Shown here: piece after piece, positions 18,458 through 26,084 of the stretch
Layout of the letters: each line of letters begins with the position of its first letter
Position numbering within the stretch: position 1 is the stretch's first letter
From: Marinobacter sp.
GTDB lineage: Bacteria; Pseudomonadota; Gammaproteobacteria; Pseudomonadales; Oleiphilaceae
DNA length: 39,555 bases
NCBI GenBank assembly: GCA_014762755.1
Contig: JABURI010000244.1
Span: 1 to 39,555 of the forward strand
Direction of reading: 5' to 3'
Notes under the pieces: generated by a model
The model's database searches: none
The model's input: the letters and a program-made list of their open reading frames with translations, nothing else
What the model was told of the DNA's origin: nothing
Made by a program: the position numbers and the translations under genes

Positions 18458-19540
18458 ATGATGTTTAAAAACAGACTTGCAATGGCCATTTTTGCTGCGG
18501 GCATTTCCACTCAGGTGGCGGCAGTAGAACTCGGCGAATTCAACGGTACCAAGCTCAGCATCGGCGGCTACGTGAAGGCCGAAGGTATCGTGGATATGCC
18601 GGATGAAGGTGATCAGGATTTCGAAGGCAGTATGCGCCAGACCCGGCTCAATTTTTCCGCTGCGAAAGAAGTGGATGGTCACAAGCTGAAGGCTTTTGTT
18701 GAGGCCGATTTTTGGGACAACAATACGACCCCGGATGATTCCACTTATGCTCCGCGCATGCGTCATGCTTACATTACCGTTGATAACCTGACCGTTGGTC
18801 AGACCTGGAATGGTCAGTTCTTCGCGAATGCCCCGTTTGATGTGGAAATGCTCAACTTCTGGGGGCCGGGAACCGGTACTATCGCTGGCAACGGAGCGGT
18901 TGTGCGCCCCGATCTGGTGGTTCACTACACGTTGGGTGGTCTGCGTTTGACTGCTCAGGACCCGGTTTGGTCCGAAGCCGCATATCCGGACATGGTGGCA
19001 GCGTACACCTACCGAACCAGCGGTCACGCGTTCAATCTGGCGGTGACTGGTCGTGAAGTTGGCACTGGTGGTGCCCCGGGTGACGACTCCGAGTTTGGTG
19101 CAGCCGTCTCGGCAGCTGCGAAACTGCAGTTTGCCGATACCACACTGGCCCTGAGTGCCTACACTGGCGAAGGTGCCGGCGTTTATGCGGGCTGGGGATA
19201 TAACGGCGCCCGTGGAGCCGATCAGTCGGTTGACGTGAATGACCAGGGTGATCTGATCACCACGACCGGTTTCTCTGCTGGCGTCACCCAGAAGTTCATG
19301 GATAACCTGCGGGGCACGGTCCGTTACGGCCAGGTGGAGGCCGATGAGGTGGCTGCCACTATGGAAGAAGATACCCTGAAAATGGTGAATGTGAACCTGA
19401 TCTACACTTACATGCCCGGTCTGGACTTTGGCATCGAATGGCGTGATCAGAATGCCGCAACCCGCCCGCCTACAGCGGCTTCCAGCTCAATGCGTCCGGA
19501 AGGCCAGCAAGTTGAAATCATGGCAATGTACAAGTTCTGA
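18458..19540 (+). CDS. Outer-membrane porin, DcaP-like
   Basis: The 360-residue protein has a signal peptide (cleavage likely after QVAA, residue 22) and alternating beta-strand segments to a C-terminal aromatic residue (MAMYKF), the hallmark of outer-membrane barrels. The mature N-terminus with LSIGGYVKAEGIVD and the pattern FVEADFWDNN...RMRHAYITVDNLTVGQTW fit the DcaP-like trimeric porins, first described in Acinetobacter next to dicarboxylate genes and thought to admit negatively charged substrates. Coming directly after ligB, it probably admits aromatic or di-acid substrates. It has an AGAGGAA ribosome-binding site and its own strong terminator, so it may also be transcribed separately. 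Confidence 0.82.
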   Translation: MMFKNRLAMAIFAAGISTQVAAVELGEFNGTKLSIGGYVKAEGIVDMPDEGDQDFEGSMRQTRLNFSAAKEVDGHKLKAFVEADFWDNNTTPDDSTYAPRMRHAYITVDNLTVGQTWNGQFFANAPFDVEMLNFWGPGTGTIAGNGAVVRPDLVVHYTLGGLRLTAQDPVWSEAAYPDMVAAYTYRTSGHAFNLAVTGREVGTGGAPGDDSEFGAAVSAAAKLQFADTTLALSAYTGEGAGVYAGWGYNGARGADQSVDVNDQGDLITTTGFSAGVTQKFMDNLRGTVRYGQVEADEVAATMEEDTLKMVNVNLIYTYMPGLDFGIEWRDQNAATRPPTAASSSMRPEGQQVEIMAMYKF

Positions 19541-19554
19541 TTTCAGCTGGTAAC

Positions 19555-19590
19555 AAAGAGGCCGCGCACTGCGCGGCCTCTTTGTTTTTT
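19555..19590 (+). terminator. Strong intrinsic terminator after the porin gene
   Basis: A 13-bp perfect stem (19555-19567 with 19571-19583), loop ACT, is followed by TTTGTTTTTT overlapping its 3' arm. It lies 14 nt after the porin stop and probably ends the whole lig-porin unit. Confidence 0.95.
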
Positions 19591-19654
19591 GAACTGGCTG
19601 TTCGTCATGCGTGGGCTTCTAATGAAAGCAATTGGGCAATAAGGGGTATGCACC

Positions 19655-20350
19655 ATGAGTGAAAAGTGGGTTGAAATTTCTGTGTCAGGTAACGGCGCAT
19701 TTTCCGGCTATCTTGTACTCCCTCCGAAGGGTACGGGGCCCGGAATCGTCCTCGTTCAGGAAATCTGGGGGGTCAATCGACATATCCGTTTGGTCGCAGA
19801 GCAATATGCTCTTGCCGGTTATGTAGTACTGGCGCCAGACGTGTTCTGGCGTCAGGAGCGCCGGGTCGAGTTGACTTATGATCAGGCTGGTAGTGCACGG
19901 GCCAGGAAGTTGCGCGGGGGCCTTGATGACACTCAAGCCGGGGCCGACGTGAGCCAAGCTGCGGAATACCTTAGAGCACGTCCGGAAGTGGAGGGCAAGG
20001 TGGGGGCGGTTGGTTTCTGTCTCGGCGGCCAGCTGGCCTACCGGGCTGCCGCCACAGGCTCGGTTGATGTGGCCGTGGCTTATTATGGCGGCGGTATCGC
20101 ACAGAATCTTGATCTGGCAGATCAGATTGAACAGCCGTTTCTTTTTCATCACGCCGAGCACGATAGTCTGATTCCCCTCGATGCCGTTCATGAGATCAAG
20201 CAGCGTTTTGAGGGCCATGGGAACACTGTTTTCTTCGAATATCCCGGAGTTGATCATGGATTCAACTGCTCGGAGCGGCCCGCGTATGACCAGAAAGCTG
20301 CTGCGCTGGCTCATGGCAGGACGCTGGTGTTTCTTTCCCAGAATCTATGA
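19655..20350 (+). CDS. Dienelactone hydrolase family protein
   Basis: This 231-residue alpha/beta hydrolase has the complete dienelactone hydrolase triad: Cys122 in GFCLGG, Asp169 in HHAEHDS and His200 in VDHGFN, plus Glu36 in VQEIWGV, which activates the cysteine. Classical members hydrolyse dienelactone in chlorocatechol degradation, but many relatives act on other lactones or esters. No chlorocatechol genes are present, so the substrate is unknown; a lactone side product of ring cleavage is conceivable. The gene stands alone between the porin terminator and the convergent LysR gene. Confidence 0.88.
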   Translation: MSEKWVEISVSGNGAFSGYLVLPPKGTGPGIVLVQEIWGVNRHIRLVAEQYALAGYVVLAPDVFWRQERRVELTYDQAGSARARKLRGGLDDTQAGADVSQAAEYLRARPEVEGKVGAVGFCLGGQLAYRAAATGSVDVAVAYYGGGIAQNLDLADQIEQPFLFHHAEHDSLIPLDAVHEIKQRFEGHGNTVFFEYPGVDHGFNCSERPAYDQKAAALAHGRTLVFLSQNL

Positions 20351-20449
20351 GTGCCGGCCTCGCTGTGGCTGGACAGGTCTCTCAAGCAGTTCGAGAACGC
20401 TGTGTGGGTGTCAGATTGAGGATGAACGGAGCGGATATGACGCATCGTG

Positions 20450-20475
20450 AAAAAGAGGCGGCCCGAAGGGCCGCC
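20450..20475 (-). terminator. Intrinsic terminator for the galA-divergent LysR gene
   Basis: Read on the minus strand, an 8-bp stem GGCGGCCC/GGGCCGCC with loop TTC is followed by TCTTTTTC. It lies about 110 nt past the LysR stop. On the plus strand there is no T-run, so it serves the minus-strand transcript. Confidence 0.75.
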
Positions 20476-20584
20476 GATAAGAATAGCAACAACGATATGT
20501 GACACGCTTATAGTGTGGCGGCTACAAGGCAGGATTGGAAATTCATTGTGACGATCCATCATTCAAAAAAAGTATAGGGAAGTT

Positions 20585-21502
20585 TCAGGTGACAGGTCCC
20601 GGGCTCCCCGCTGACAGATCAAGCCCTCTAAGAAAATCGAGGAAGGCTGCGGTTTTTCTCGGCATCAGGCGTCTTCCGGGATAAATTGCCGAGAGCACTG
20701 CCGCAGTGTCTTGAAACCTCACGCCCTGAAACACTCGTACCAGCTCCCCTCTTTGCAGGAGTCGATGGCAATATTGCTCTGGTAGGAAAGAGACTCCCCC
20801 GCCGGTCAGGACGTATTCGCGAACGATGAGCGGATCATTAACGTGAATCAGGTTTTCCCTGAAGTTCAGCGTTGTGTTTCTGTCCCCCACCTTTACCTGA
20901 ATTTGGCGTCCGCCGTAGCGTTTTTCGCAGATCTGTACATGGGGTAAGGCGTCGGTCGAATCCGGGCCAATCCCGTACTTCTCCGCATAGGCAGGTGTGG
21001 TTATCCAGATCAGTTGCCCTTGGTGAATGGGAACGGAAATCAGCTCGGAGTCAGTCAGTGCACCGACAACCACGCTGACATCGATTTCCTCGCGAATGAG
21101 ATCGACGGTGTGGTTGGCCAGAACCAGTTCAAGCTCAATGTCCGGATAGCGAGCATGGAATTGTGGCAATGCCGGAGCCACAAATTCTCGAGCAAATGCG
21201 ACCGGTAAAGCTGCGACTAAACGTCCTTGGGGGGAGGCGGTTATTCCGGACATTGTGGCATCGGCTTCATCCACTTGTTCCATGATTCGCCTGGCATGGT
21301 GGTAGAACGTCTGGCCTTCCTCGGTAATCCGGACATTGCGGGAATTTCTTTTCAGCAGGCGAACCCCCAGTGCCGACTCCAGCCGCGTCAGAACCTTGCT
21401 GACCGTGGATTTCGAAGTGCCAAGCCGGATGGCTGCGCTTGTCACACCGCCTGTGTCTGCAACCGCAACAAACACGAGGGCATCATCAATGGACCATTTC
21501 AT
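20585..21502 (-). CDS. LysR family regulator divergent from gallate dioxygenase (GalR-like)
   Basis: The 305-residue protein has an N-terminal winged helix-turn-helix (VADTGGVTSAAIRLGTSKST, then LESALGVRLLKRNSRNVRIT) and an effector domain. The overall style is that of the CrgA-like LysR subgroup. It starts 146 nt from the divergent gallate dioxygenase gene galA, the arrangement expected of a regulator and its target. In Pseudomonas putida galA is controlled by the LysR protein GalR; orthology is plausible but not proven by eye. Gallate is the likely inducer by inference. Confidence 0.85.
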   Translation of the reverse strand: MKWSIDDALVFVAVADTGGVTSAAIRLGTSKSTVSKVLTRLESALGVRLLKRNSRNVRITEEGQTFYHHARRIMEQVDEADATMSGITASPQGRLVAALPVAFAREFVAPALPQFHARYPDIELELVLANHTVDLIREEIDVSVVVGALTDSELISVPIHQGQLIWITTPAYAEKYGIGPDSTDALPHVQICEKRYGGRQIQVKVGDRNTTLNFRENLIHVNDPLIVREYVLTGGGVSFLPEQYCHRLLQRGELVRVFQGVRFQDTAAVLSAIYPGRRLMPRKTAAFLDFLRGLDLSAGSPGPVT

Positions 21503-21648
21503 TGCCGGGTCTCCGGGAGTTTTAATTGGCGCGTTTCTTTTTGGAAACGATGCGTCCTATTGTGACGAATTGTTTCTAATAGGCATAGTCCATAGGGTGT
21601 CAGCACAACTCCACGTTCATCCGTAACAAGAAAGGTCAGGAGGCCATC
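21503..21648. promoter_or_regulatory. Divergent promoter region, LysR / galA
   Basis: This 146-nt spacer contains a perfect dyad CGTTTC-N6-GAAACG (21532-21549) near the regulator start, which may be an autoregulatory site. A TCAGGAGG ribosome-binding site stands before the galA ATG. Confidence 0.5.
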
Positions 21649-22911
21649 ATGGCAACAATCGTAGGCGGGATTGGCGCATCCCATTCACCGACTATCGCAT
21701 TTGCGGCCGATGCCAACAAATCATCGGATCCGGCCTGGTCGCCGATCTTTGAGGGTTTTGGTGAGGTGCAGAGCTGGGTCCAAGAGAAAGAAATCGATGT
21801 GCTGTTCATGATCTTCAATGACCACATCACATCGTTCTTTTTCGATCATTATTCTGCGTTTGCCCTCGGTACCGATGACTGTTACCGGACCGCGGACGAA
21901 GGCGGTGGAGCCCGGGATTTCCCTCCGGTACGCGGCCATGCCCGGTTATCCCAGCATATTGCAGAATCCTTGATGACCGACGAATTCGACCTTTCCGTGT
22001 TTCAGAAAAAGTCGCTGGATCATGGTTGCTTCTCGCCTCTGTCGATGATCTGCCCGCGGGCGCAGACTTGGCCGGGTGCCATTGTTCCGCTTCAGGTGGG
22101 GGTCTTGCAGTGGCCAATTCCTAGTGCCAATCGCTGCTACAAGCTCGGTAAAGCTCTTCGTCGAGCGGTTCACTCCTATCCGGAGGATTTGCGCGTTGCC
22201 ATTGTGGCAACCGGTGGATTGTCTCATCAGGTGCACGGCGAACGCTGTGGCTTCAATAACGAGGAGTGGGATCAGCGATTTCTTGACCTTCTGGAGCATC
22301 AACCGGAGCACCTCGCAAGTATGCGGATTGCGGAATACGCCGATCTGGGAGGTTATGAGGGTGCCGAGGTGATCATGTGGCTGATCATGCGAGGGGCTCT
22401 CTCCAATCAGGTGAAAAGGGTCCATTCCAGCACCTACCTTCCCTCAATGACCAATATTGCCACGGTTGTTTTTGAAGACACCGGACCGGAACCTTCTCCC
22501 GGTGAGCGGCAACAACATCGGAATCGGATGGCTCGGGAAATGGAAGGCGCCGGCAGGCTACAAGGCACTTACCCGTTCAGCCTGGAAACGAGCCACAGGG
22601 CGTACCGGATCAATGACTTCCTGCATCGCCTGATTGAGCCGGAACACCGGAAACGTTTTCTTGAAGATGCGGAAGCACTTTTTGAGCAATATCGGCTGAC
22701 AGCTGAGGAGCAGGCAATGATCCGAAATCGTCAATGGATCGAGATGATCCGCTATGGCGTGATTTTTTTTCTGCTGGAAAAGATGGGCGCGGTTCTGGGT
22801 GTATCCAATCCCGAAATATACGCGAGTATGCGTGGCGAGGATCTCGAGTCCTTCCAGAAGAGCCGGAATGTCTCCATGCAGTATTCTGTCGGGAAAACAT
22901 CGGGAGAATAG
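21649..22911 (+). CDS. galA: Gallate dioxygenase (fused LigB-LigA type)
   Basis: This enzyme cleaves gallate to 4-oxalomesaconate, bypassing LigC and LigI. The 420 residues fuse a LigB-like catalytic domain (1-280) to a LigA-like helical domain (about 315-405, with LTAEEQAMIRNRQWIEMIRY), as in Pseudomonas GalA and Sphingobium DesB. The iron ligands His12, His59 and Glu240 and the catalytic His193 (ATGGLSHQVHG) sit at the same positions as in the window's own LigB. It is a single transcription unit divergent from a LysR gene. Its product is consumed by GalD, LigJ and LigK from the other operon. Some protocatechuate activity is possible. Confidence 0.94.
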   Translation: MATIVGGIGASHSPTIAFAADANKSSDPAWSPIFEGFGEVQSWVQEKEIDVLFMIFNDHITSFFFDHYSAFALGTDDCYRTADEGGGARDFPPVRGHARLSQHIAESLMTDEFDLSVFQKKSLDHGCFSPLSMICPRAQTWPGAIVPLQVGVLQWPIPSANRCYKLGKALRRAVHSYPEDLRVAIVATGGLSHQVHGERCGFNNEEWDQRFLDLLEHQPEHLASMRIAEYADLGGYEGAEVIMWLIMRGALSNQVKRVHSSTYLPSMTNIATVVFEDTGPEPSPGERQQHRNRMAREMEGAGRLQGTYPFSLETSHRAYRINDFLHRLIEPEHRKRFLEDAEALFEQYRLTAEEQAMIRNRQWIEMIRYGVIFFLLEKMGAVLGVSNPEIYASMRGEDLESFQKSRNVSMQYSVGKTSGE

Positions 22912-22971
22912 ACGGCCGGGCCAATGTCTGGCCTGCCATTCTCCCTGCAGGTGCACTACATGAGCCAGTGT

Positions 22972-23139
22972 TTAATCGCTGAACGCAAGCCTGGATATCG
23001 TCACCTGGAACTTGGCGCGAACGTTTTTTGCCAGAGTAGCGGACAGCTCTCGGATGTACTGGTTGCGGTATTCATTAGCGACCCGCACGCATTCGTTAAT
23101 CTCGGTGGCTGAGGGAAAGTTGATAGCTTGCTTATCCAT
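22972..23139 (-). CDS. Small protein, 55 residues, function unknown
   Basis: On the minus strand an ATG at 23139 follows an AAAAGGA ribosome-binding site at good spacing and opens a 55-residue frame ending in TAA. The protein starts MDKQAINFPSATEINECVRV and continues as a charged, probably helical segment rich in Arg, Asn, Glu and Ala. It has no signal peptide and no membrane helix. The pattern (a short N-terminal strand, PSATEI, then an amphipathic helix) recalls short bacterial proteins annotated as RSP_7527-like, but I am not certain. It is divergent from a GcvA-like LysR gene, which may regulate it. It follows galA in convergent orientation. Confidence 0.6.
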   Translation of the reverse strand: MDKQAINFPSATEINECVRVANEYRNQYIRELSATLAKNVRAKFQVTISRLAFSD

Positions 23140-23264
23140 GCTGTGTCCTTTTGGGTCGAACTCAAAGTTTGTACGGTTGCTATGCTACGAACTTCATGGT
23201 TAATTAAAAAGCGACCATTTCTAAACAGAATGCTGAAAAAAATTCATCATTAGTGATTATCCCT
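23140..23264. promoter_or_regulatory. AT-rich divergent promoter region, small protein / GcvA-like LysR
   Basis: A 125-nt spacer between divergent genes, rich in A and T, includes GGTTAATTAAAAAG. It must hold the promoter of the small-protein gene and of the LysR gene. No confident -35/-10 pair was assigned. Confidence 0.4.
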
Positions 23265-24167
23265 ATGCGGCGCCTTCCACCTTTAAATGCGTTAAAGACG
23301 TTCGAAGCATCAGCCAGAAACAAAAGCTTTTCAGGTGCTGCAGAAGAGTTGTTTGTAACGGCATCGGCTGTCAGTCACCAGGTCAAAACGCTTGAAAATT
23401 ATTTGGGAGTGGAGCTGTTCAACCGCAGCAAGAGAAAAGTGACACTGACGCCCCAGGGAGAGCAATACCTGGTCTCTGTCAGGCATGCTTTCGACGAGAT
23501 GGAAATGGCGACCCATCGTTTGTCAGTCAATCAAGGCACCAGTGTGGTTCAGATCAGCGTGGCACCAAATTTCCTGACTCGATGGCTGATGCCAAAAATG
23601 TCACGGTTCCGTGAGCTTTACCCGGATGTTGAGTTGCAGATCAGTGCCTCCTTGGGGCTGCTGGATTTCAATCGGTCCAGTACCGATATGGCTGTCTACT
23701 ATGGAGATGGCGAATGGGATGATATCGAAGTGCACTTTCTGAGGAAGGTCATGCTTGTGCCGGTCTGTAGCCCCAGGTTACTCGAGGGTGATATTCCGCT
23801 CTCGGAACCAGCGGACCTCTGCCATCACACGTTGATTTATGTCAGTAAGAGGAAGTGGGAGTGGGACAGTTGGTTAAAGCAGGCGGGGGTAGAATTCCTT
23901 ACACCCAGAAGCAGCATGCAATTATCCAGTGGCCAGCTTACAACCGCGGCCGCGCAGGAAAACCTGGGGGTAGCTTTGGCGGATCCTACCTTGATTACCC
24001 GAGAGATTAAGGGGGGTAGTTTGGTGGTGCCTTTCAATATTCAGCTTAATACGAAGAAGGCGTTCTATCTCGTGTACCGAAAACATCGGCCTTTAACCAG
24101 GGGGATGGAAGTTTTTAAAGACTGGCTGATGGACGAGATGCGGGAGACAGATAAGCTGGCCATTTGA
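23265..24167 (+). CDS. LysR family regulator, GcvA-like
   Basis: The ATG at 23265 gives 300 residues starting MRRLPPLNALKTFEASARN, the standard beginning of GcvA-type LysR proteins; an in-frame GTG at 23253 would add four residues, and neither has a clear ribosome-binding site. The helix-turn-helix spans about residues 4-63 (SGAAEELFVTASAVSHQVK). The effector domain includes the APNFLTRWLMPKMSRF strand typical of the subgroup. GcvA relatives control glycine cleavage, beta-lactamases and many other genes, so the target is open. The divergent 55-residue gene is the nearest candidate. Codon use is slightly more AT-rich than in the lig genes. Confidence 0.88.
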   Translation: MRRLPPLNALKTFEASARNKSFSGAAEELFVTASAVSHQVKTLENYLGVELFNRSKRKVTLTPQGEQYLVSVRHAFDEMEMATHRLSVNQGTSVVQISVAPNFLTRWLMPKMSRFRELYPDVELQISASLGLLDFNRSSTDMAVYYGDGEWDDIEVHFLRKVMLVPVCSPRLLEGDIPLSEPADLCHHTLIYVSKRKWEWDSWLKQAGVEFLTPRSSMQLSSGQLTTAAAQENLGVALADPTLITREIKGGSLVVPFNIQLNTKKAFYLVYRKHRPLTRGMEVFKDWLMDEMRETDKLAI

Positions 24168-24200
24168 TCTTCTGATCGCAATTTCAGTGTAGGTAATGTT

Positions 24201-24470
24201 TTATTCGATGCTCTGTGAAGTCTGCTTGAGGTTTTTCTTGGTGTAAGTAAAGCGAAGAATATCCCGACTGCTGAACACAGCCAGGAATCGTGCTTCCGGC
24301 GACACGATCCAGTCACTGAATGCCTGGATGGCGGGAGAAAGTTTGCCTACATGCAGCGCTGCAGTGATGTCTGCCACGAAGACAATGGTATCGGGCGTAA
24401 TGAATGCCGATACGGGCTGATAGCATGGAAGCAGCTTCGGTCCCGGATAGGGACATTGGGTCGCAACCGC
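24201..24470 (-). other. Unexplained open frame directly continuing the tusA frame past its stop
   Basis: After the TAG of tusA the same reading frame stays open for 89 more codons to a TAA at 24201. Its translation looks protein-like, for example ITPDTIVFVADITAAL and SPAIQAFSDWIVSPEARFL, with codon choice like real genes. There is no ATG; a GTG at 24377 would give 58 residues, but no ribosome-binding site precedes it. It may be a decayed gene, a real short gene with a weak start, or a chance frame. I do not recognise a family. This is the only candidate coding signal in the 303-nt gap between the GcvA-like gene and tusA. Confidence 0.3.
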
Positions 24471-24725
24471 CTATGCCAGACAGATCCGGTAACGGAGGAC
24501 ACCCTTGTCCTCCTCCCGAATCCACTCAATCCGGTGACCAGTTACCTGGCAAAGTGCCTGCATATCCTTTCGGCCACTGGGGTCGTCGGCCAGGAACTCG
24601 ACCTGCGTTCCGCTGGGCAAGCCCTGGGTGCGTTTCTTGAAGCGCAGGATCGGGAGAGGGCACACCAGACCGATCGCGTCGATCTGGTATACCTCGGGCT
24701 GATCAGTCAAGGCGTACGCTCTCAC
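24471..24725 (-). CDS. TusA-like sulfur carrier / sulfurtransferase
   Basis: The 84-residue protein has the TusA/SirA/YedF signature: a short N-terminal strand, GLVCPLPILRFKK with the active Cys22 and the CPxP motif, and a C-terminal IREEDKGVLRYRI strand. These proteins pass persulfide sulfur between partners. Formate dehydrogenases need a sulfurated molybdenum or tungsten centre delivered by FdhD, so a sulfur carrier at the end of the fdh operon makes sense; that link is inference. The start is uncertain: GTG 24725 overlaps the small gene upstream by 23 nt, and a TTG at 24710 is an alternative. Confidence 0.85.
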   Translation of the reverse strand: MRAYALTDQPEVYQIDAIGLVCPLPILRFKKRTQGLPSGTQVEFLADDPSGRKDMQALCQVTGHRIEWIREEDKGVLRYRICLA

Positions 24726-24828
24726 TGCTGGCCTGTTCGGCAGAGGACCAGCCGAACTGGTTCAGAGCGACCGGGGCGAGAGAGGCAATGACCAGTGCGG
24801 CGACAAACGCGGAAATCATAACCTTCAC
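24703..24828 (-). CDS. Small single-span membrane protein of the fdh operon (41 residues)
   Basis: A GTG at 24828 overlaps the TGA of fdhC (GTGA, 4-nt overlap) and opens a frame of 41 residues. It begins MKVMISAFVAALVIASLAPV and ends with a polar tail of about 18 residues. The first 20 residues form one hydrophobic helix, either a membrane anchor or a signal peptide. The tight overlaps with fdhC before it and tusA after it suggest a real coupled gene. A small accessory subunit of the membrane-bound formate dehydrogenase is a reasonable guess. I know of no named family for it. Confidence 0.6.
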   Translation of the reverse strand: MKVMISAFVAALVIASLAPVALNQFGWSSAEQASSESVRLD

Positions 24829-25997
24829 GACGATTCTCCCTTGCCTTGTTTGGCTTCGACCTCGGCTACCCAGAGATCGTGGTGCTGGCGCGCCCACTCC
24901 AGGTCGACCTCACCGTTACCCATGGCATCAAACGCACCCTCCATACCGACCGAGCCGATATAGATATGGGCGATGATGGCTACCATCATCACGAAGGCCA
25001 CAATCGAGTGCCAGATGTTGGCGTACTGCATTTCTTCGTGTGGGGCCAGGTCCGTCGGGAAGCTGGTGCCCAGGACACTGTTGATGACGCCGAAGGTGTC
25101 GGCGAATATCGGCAGCTGGAAAGGGAACAGCAGCGACAGGCCGGAAAGGGAAACGGAGAAACCCAGCACCATGACTGTCCAGAAAATAATCTTCTGGCCC
25201 GCGTTGAATTTCTTCGCAGAGGGATGGCCCTTGGTAAAGATACCGCCACCGGCCTTGAGCCATTGCCAGTCCAGCTTGTTGGGGATGTTGTGTGCCACCC
25301 ACATGACAAACGTCATCACCAGCCCCAGCATGAAGGCCCAGGCCACGTTGTTATGAAGCCATTTCGAGCCCACCGCCAGGGTAGCGAAAGCATCTTTTCC
25401 GATCACAGGAATCAGGAAGCTTCGCCCCATCAACGTTAGCAACCCTGTCAGAGCCAGTGCGATAAAGGAACCCGCCAGGAGCCAGTGGCCAAAGCGTTCA
25501 ATGGCTTTGAAGCGCTGTATCGTGGTGCCTGCGGGGCCACCATCGATCATGATTTTGCCGCGAACAAAATAGAACACGACCAGCAACGCTAAAAAGCCAA
25601 GAATCGCACCGCCGCCATAGGTGATAACGGGGCCCTCGCGCAGTTTGTACCACGGCATGCCTTCGTCCTGGATCAGAACCGTGTTGGCAGGGCCGGGTGA
25701 CTGAACGGTGGGGTCAATCTTGTTATAGCGGATGGATCGCCAGACATCCGCATCGGAGCGTCCTCCCAGGGTACCCAGTTGGCCACTAATGGGCGCTGCA
25801 TTGGCGGGATCTCCGAGGTTTTCAGACCGAAAGGACTCATCGATCTTCAACTGTTCCTGACGGCGCATGATGTCTTCGAGGGTCTGAGCTCCCCCTGTGG
25901 CCGTTCGATCAACCGTCGGAGTCTCTTGCGCCCAGACAGGGTTGAAGAACAGTGTCGCCAGCGCGAATATGGCGGCACTACATAGTTTTGATTTCAT
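24825..25997 (-). CDS. fdhC: Formate dehydrogenase gamma subunit (cytochrome b)
   Basis: This membrane subunit receives electrons from FdhB and passes them to quinone. The 390 residues start with a signal peptide (cleavage near VWA-Q, residue 23), followed by an extra periplasmic domain of about 95 residues that short FdnI-type subunits lack. Transmembrane segments lie near 123-146, 170-190, 217-236, 270-292 and 328-349; the last four form the cytochrome b core. Candidate haem-ligating histidines are His171, His215, His330 and His344. The ATG has a GGAGTG ribosome-binding site and the gene follows fdhB after 87 nt. The N-terminal extension is usual for this FdhABC class. Confidence 0.93.
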   Translation of the reverse strand: MKSKLCSAAIFALATLFFNPVWAQETPTVDRTATGGAQTLEDIMRRQEQLKIDESFRSENLGDPANAAPISGQLGTLGGRSDADVWRSIRYNKIDPTVQSPGPANTVLIQDEGMPWYKLREGPVITYGGGAILGFLALLVVFYFVRGKIMIDGGPAGTTIQRFKAIERFGHWLLAGSFIALALTGLLTLMGRSFLIPVIGKDAFATLAVGSKWLHNNVAWAFMLGLVMTFVMWVAHNIPNKLDWQWLKAGGGIFTKGHPSAKKFNAGQKIIFWTVMVLGFSVSLSGLSLLFPFQLPIFADTFGVINSVLGTSFPTDLAPHEEMQYANIWHSIVAFVMMVAIIAHIYIGSVGMEGAFDAMGNGEVDLEWARQHHDLWVAEVEAKQGKGESS

Positions 25998-26084
25998 GAA
26001 AGCACTCCAACGGAATCGACAAGAAGAAATCGTTGCCTCAATGAATGCCGGGACCCCGCAGGGTCCCGGAACACTCAGATCGGC

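Noticed and set aside
20437-20502. Short plus-strand frame of 21 codons with a GGAG site before its ATG, downstream of the dienelactone hydrolase gene
   Set aside because: It is read through the stem of the minus-strand terminator and its composition is dictated by that hairpin; it is too short to support as a gene.
20311-20562. Minus-strand frame of 83 codons overlapping the 3' end of the dienelactone hydrolase gene
   Set aside because: It spans the LysR terminator hairpin, has no ribosome-binding site, and its translation resembles no protein pattern.
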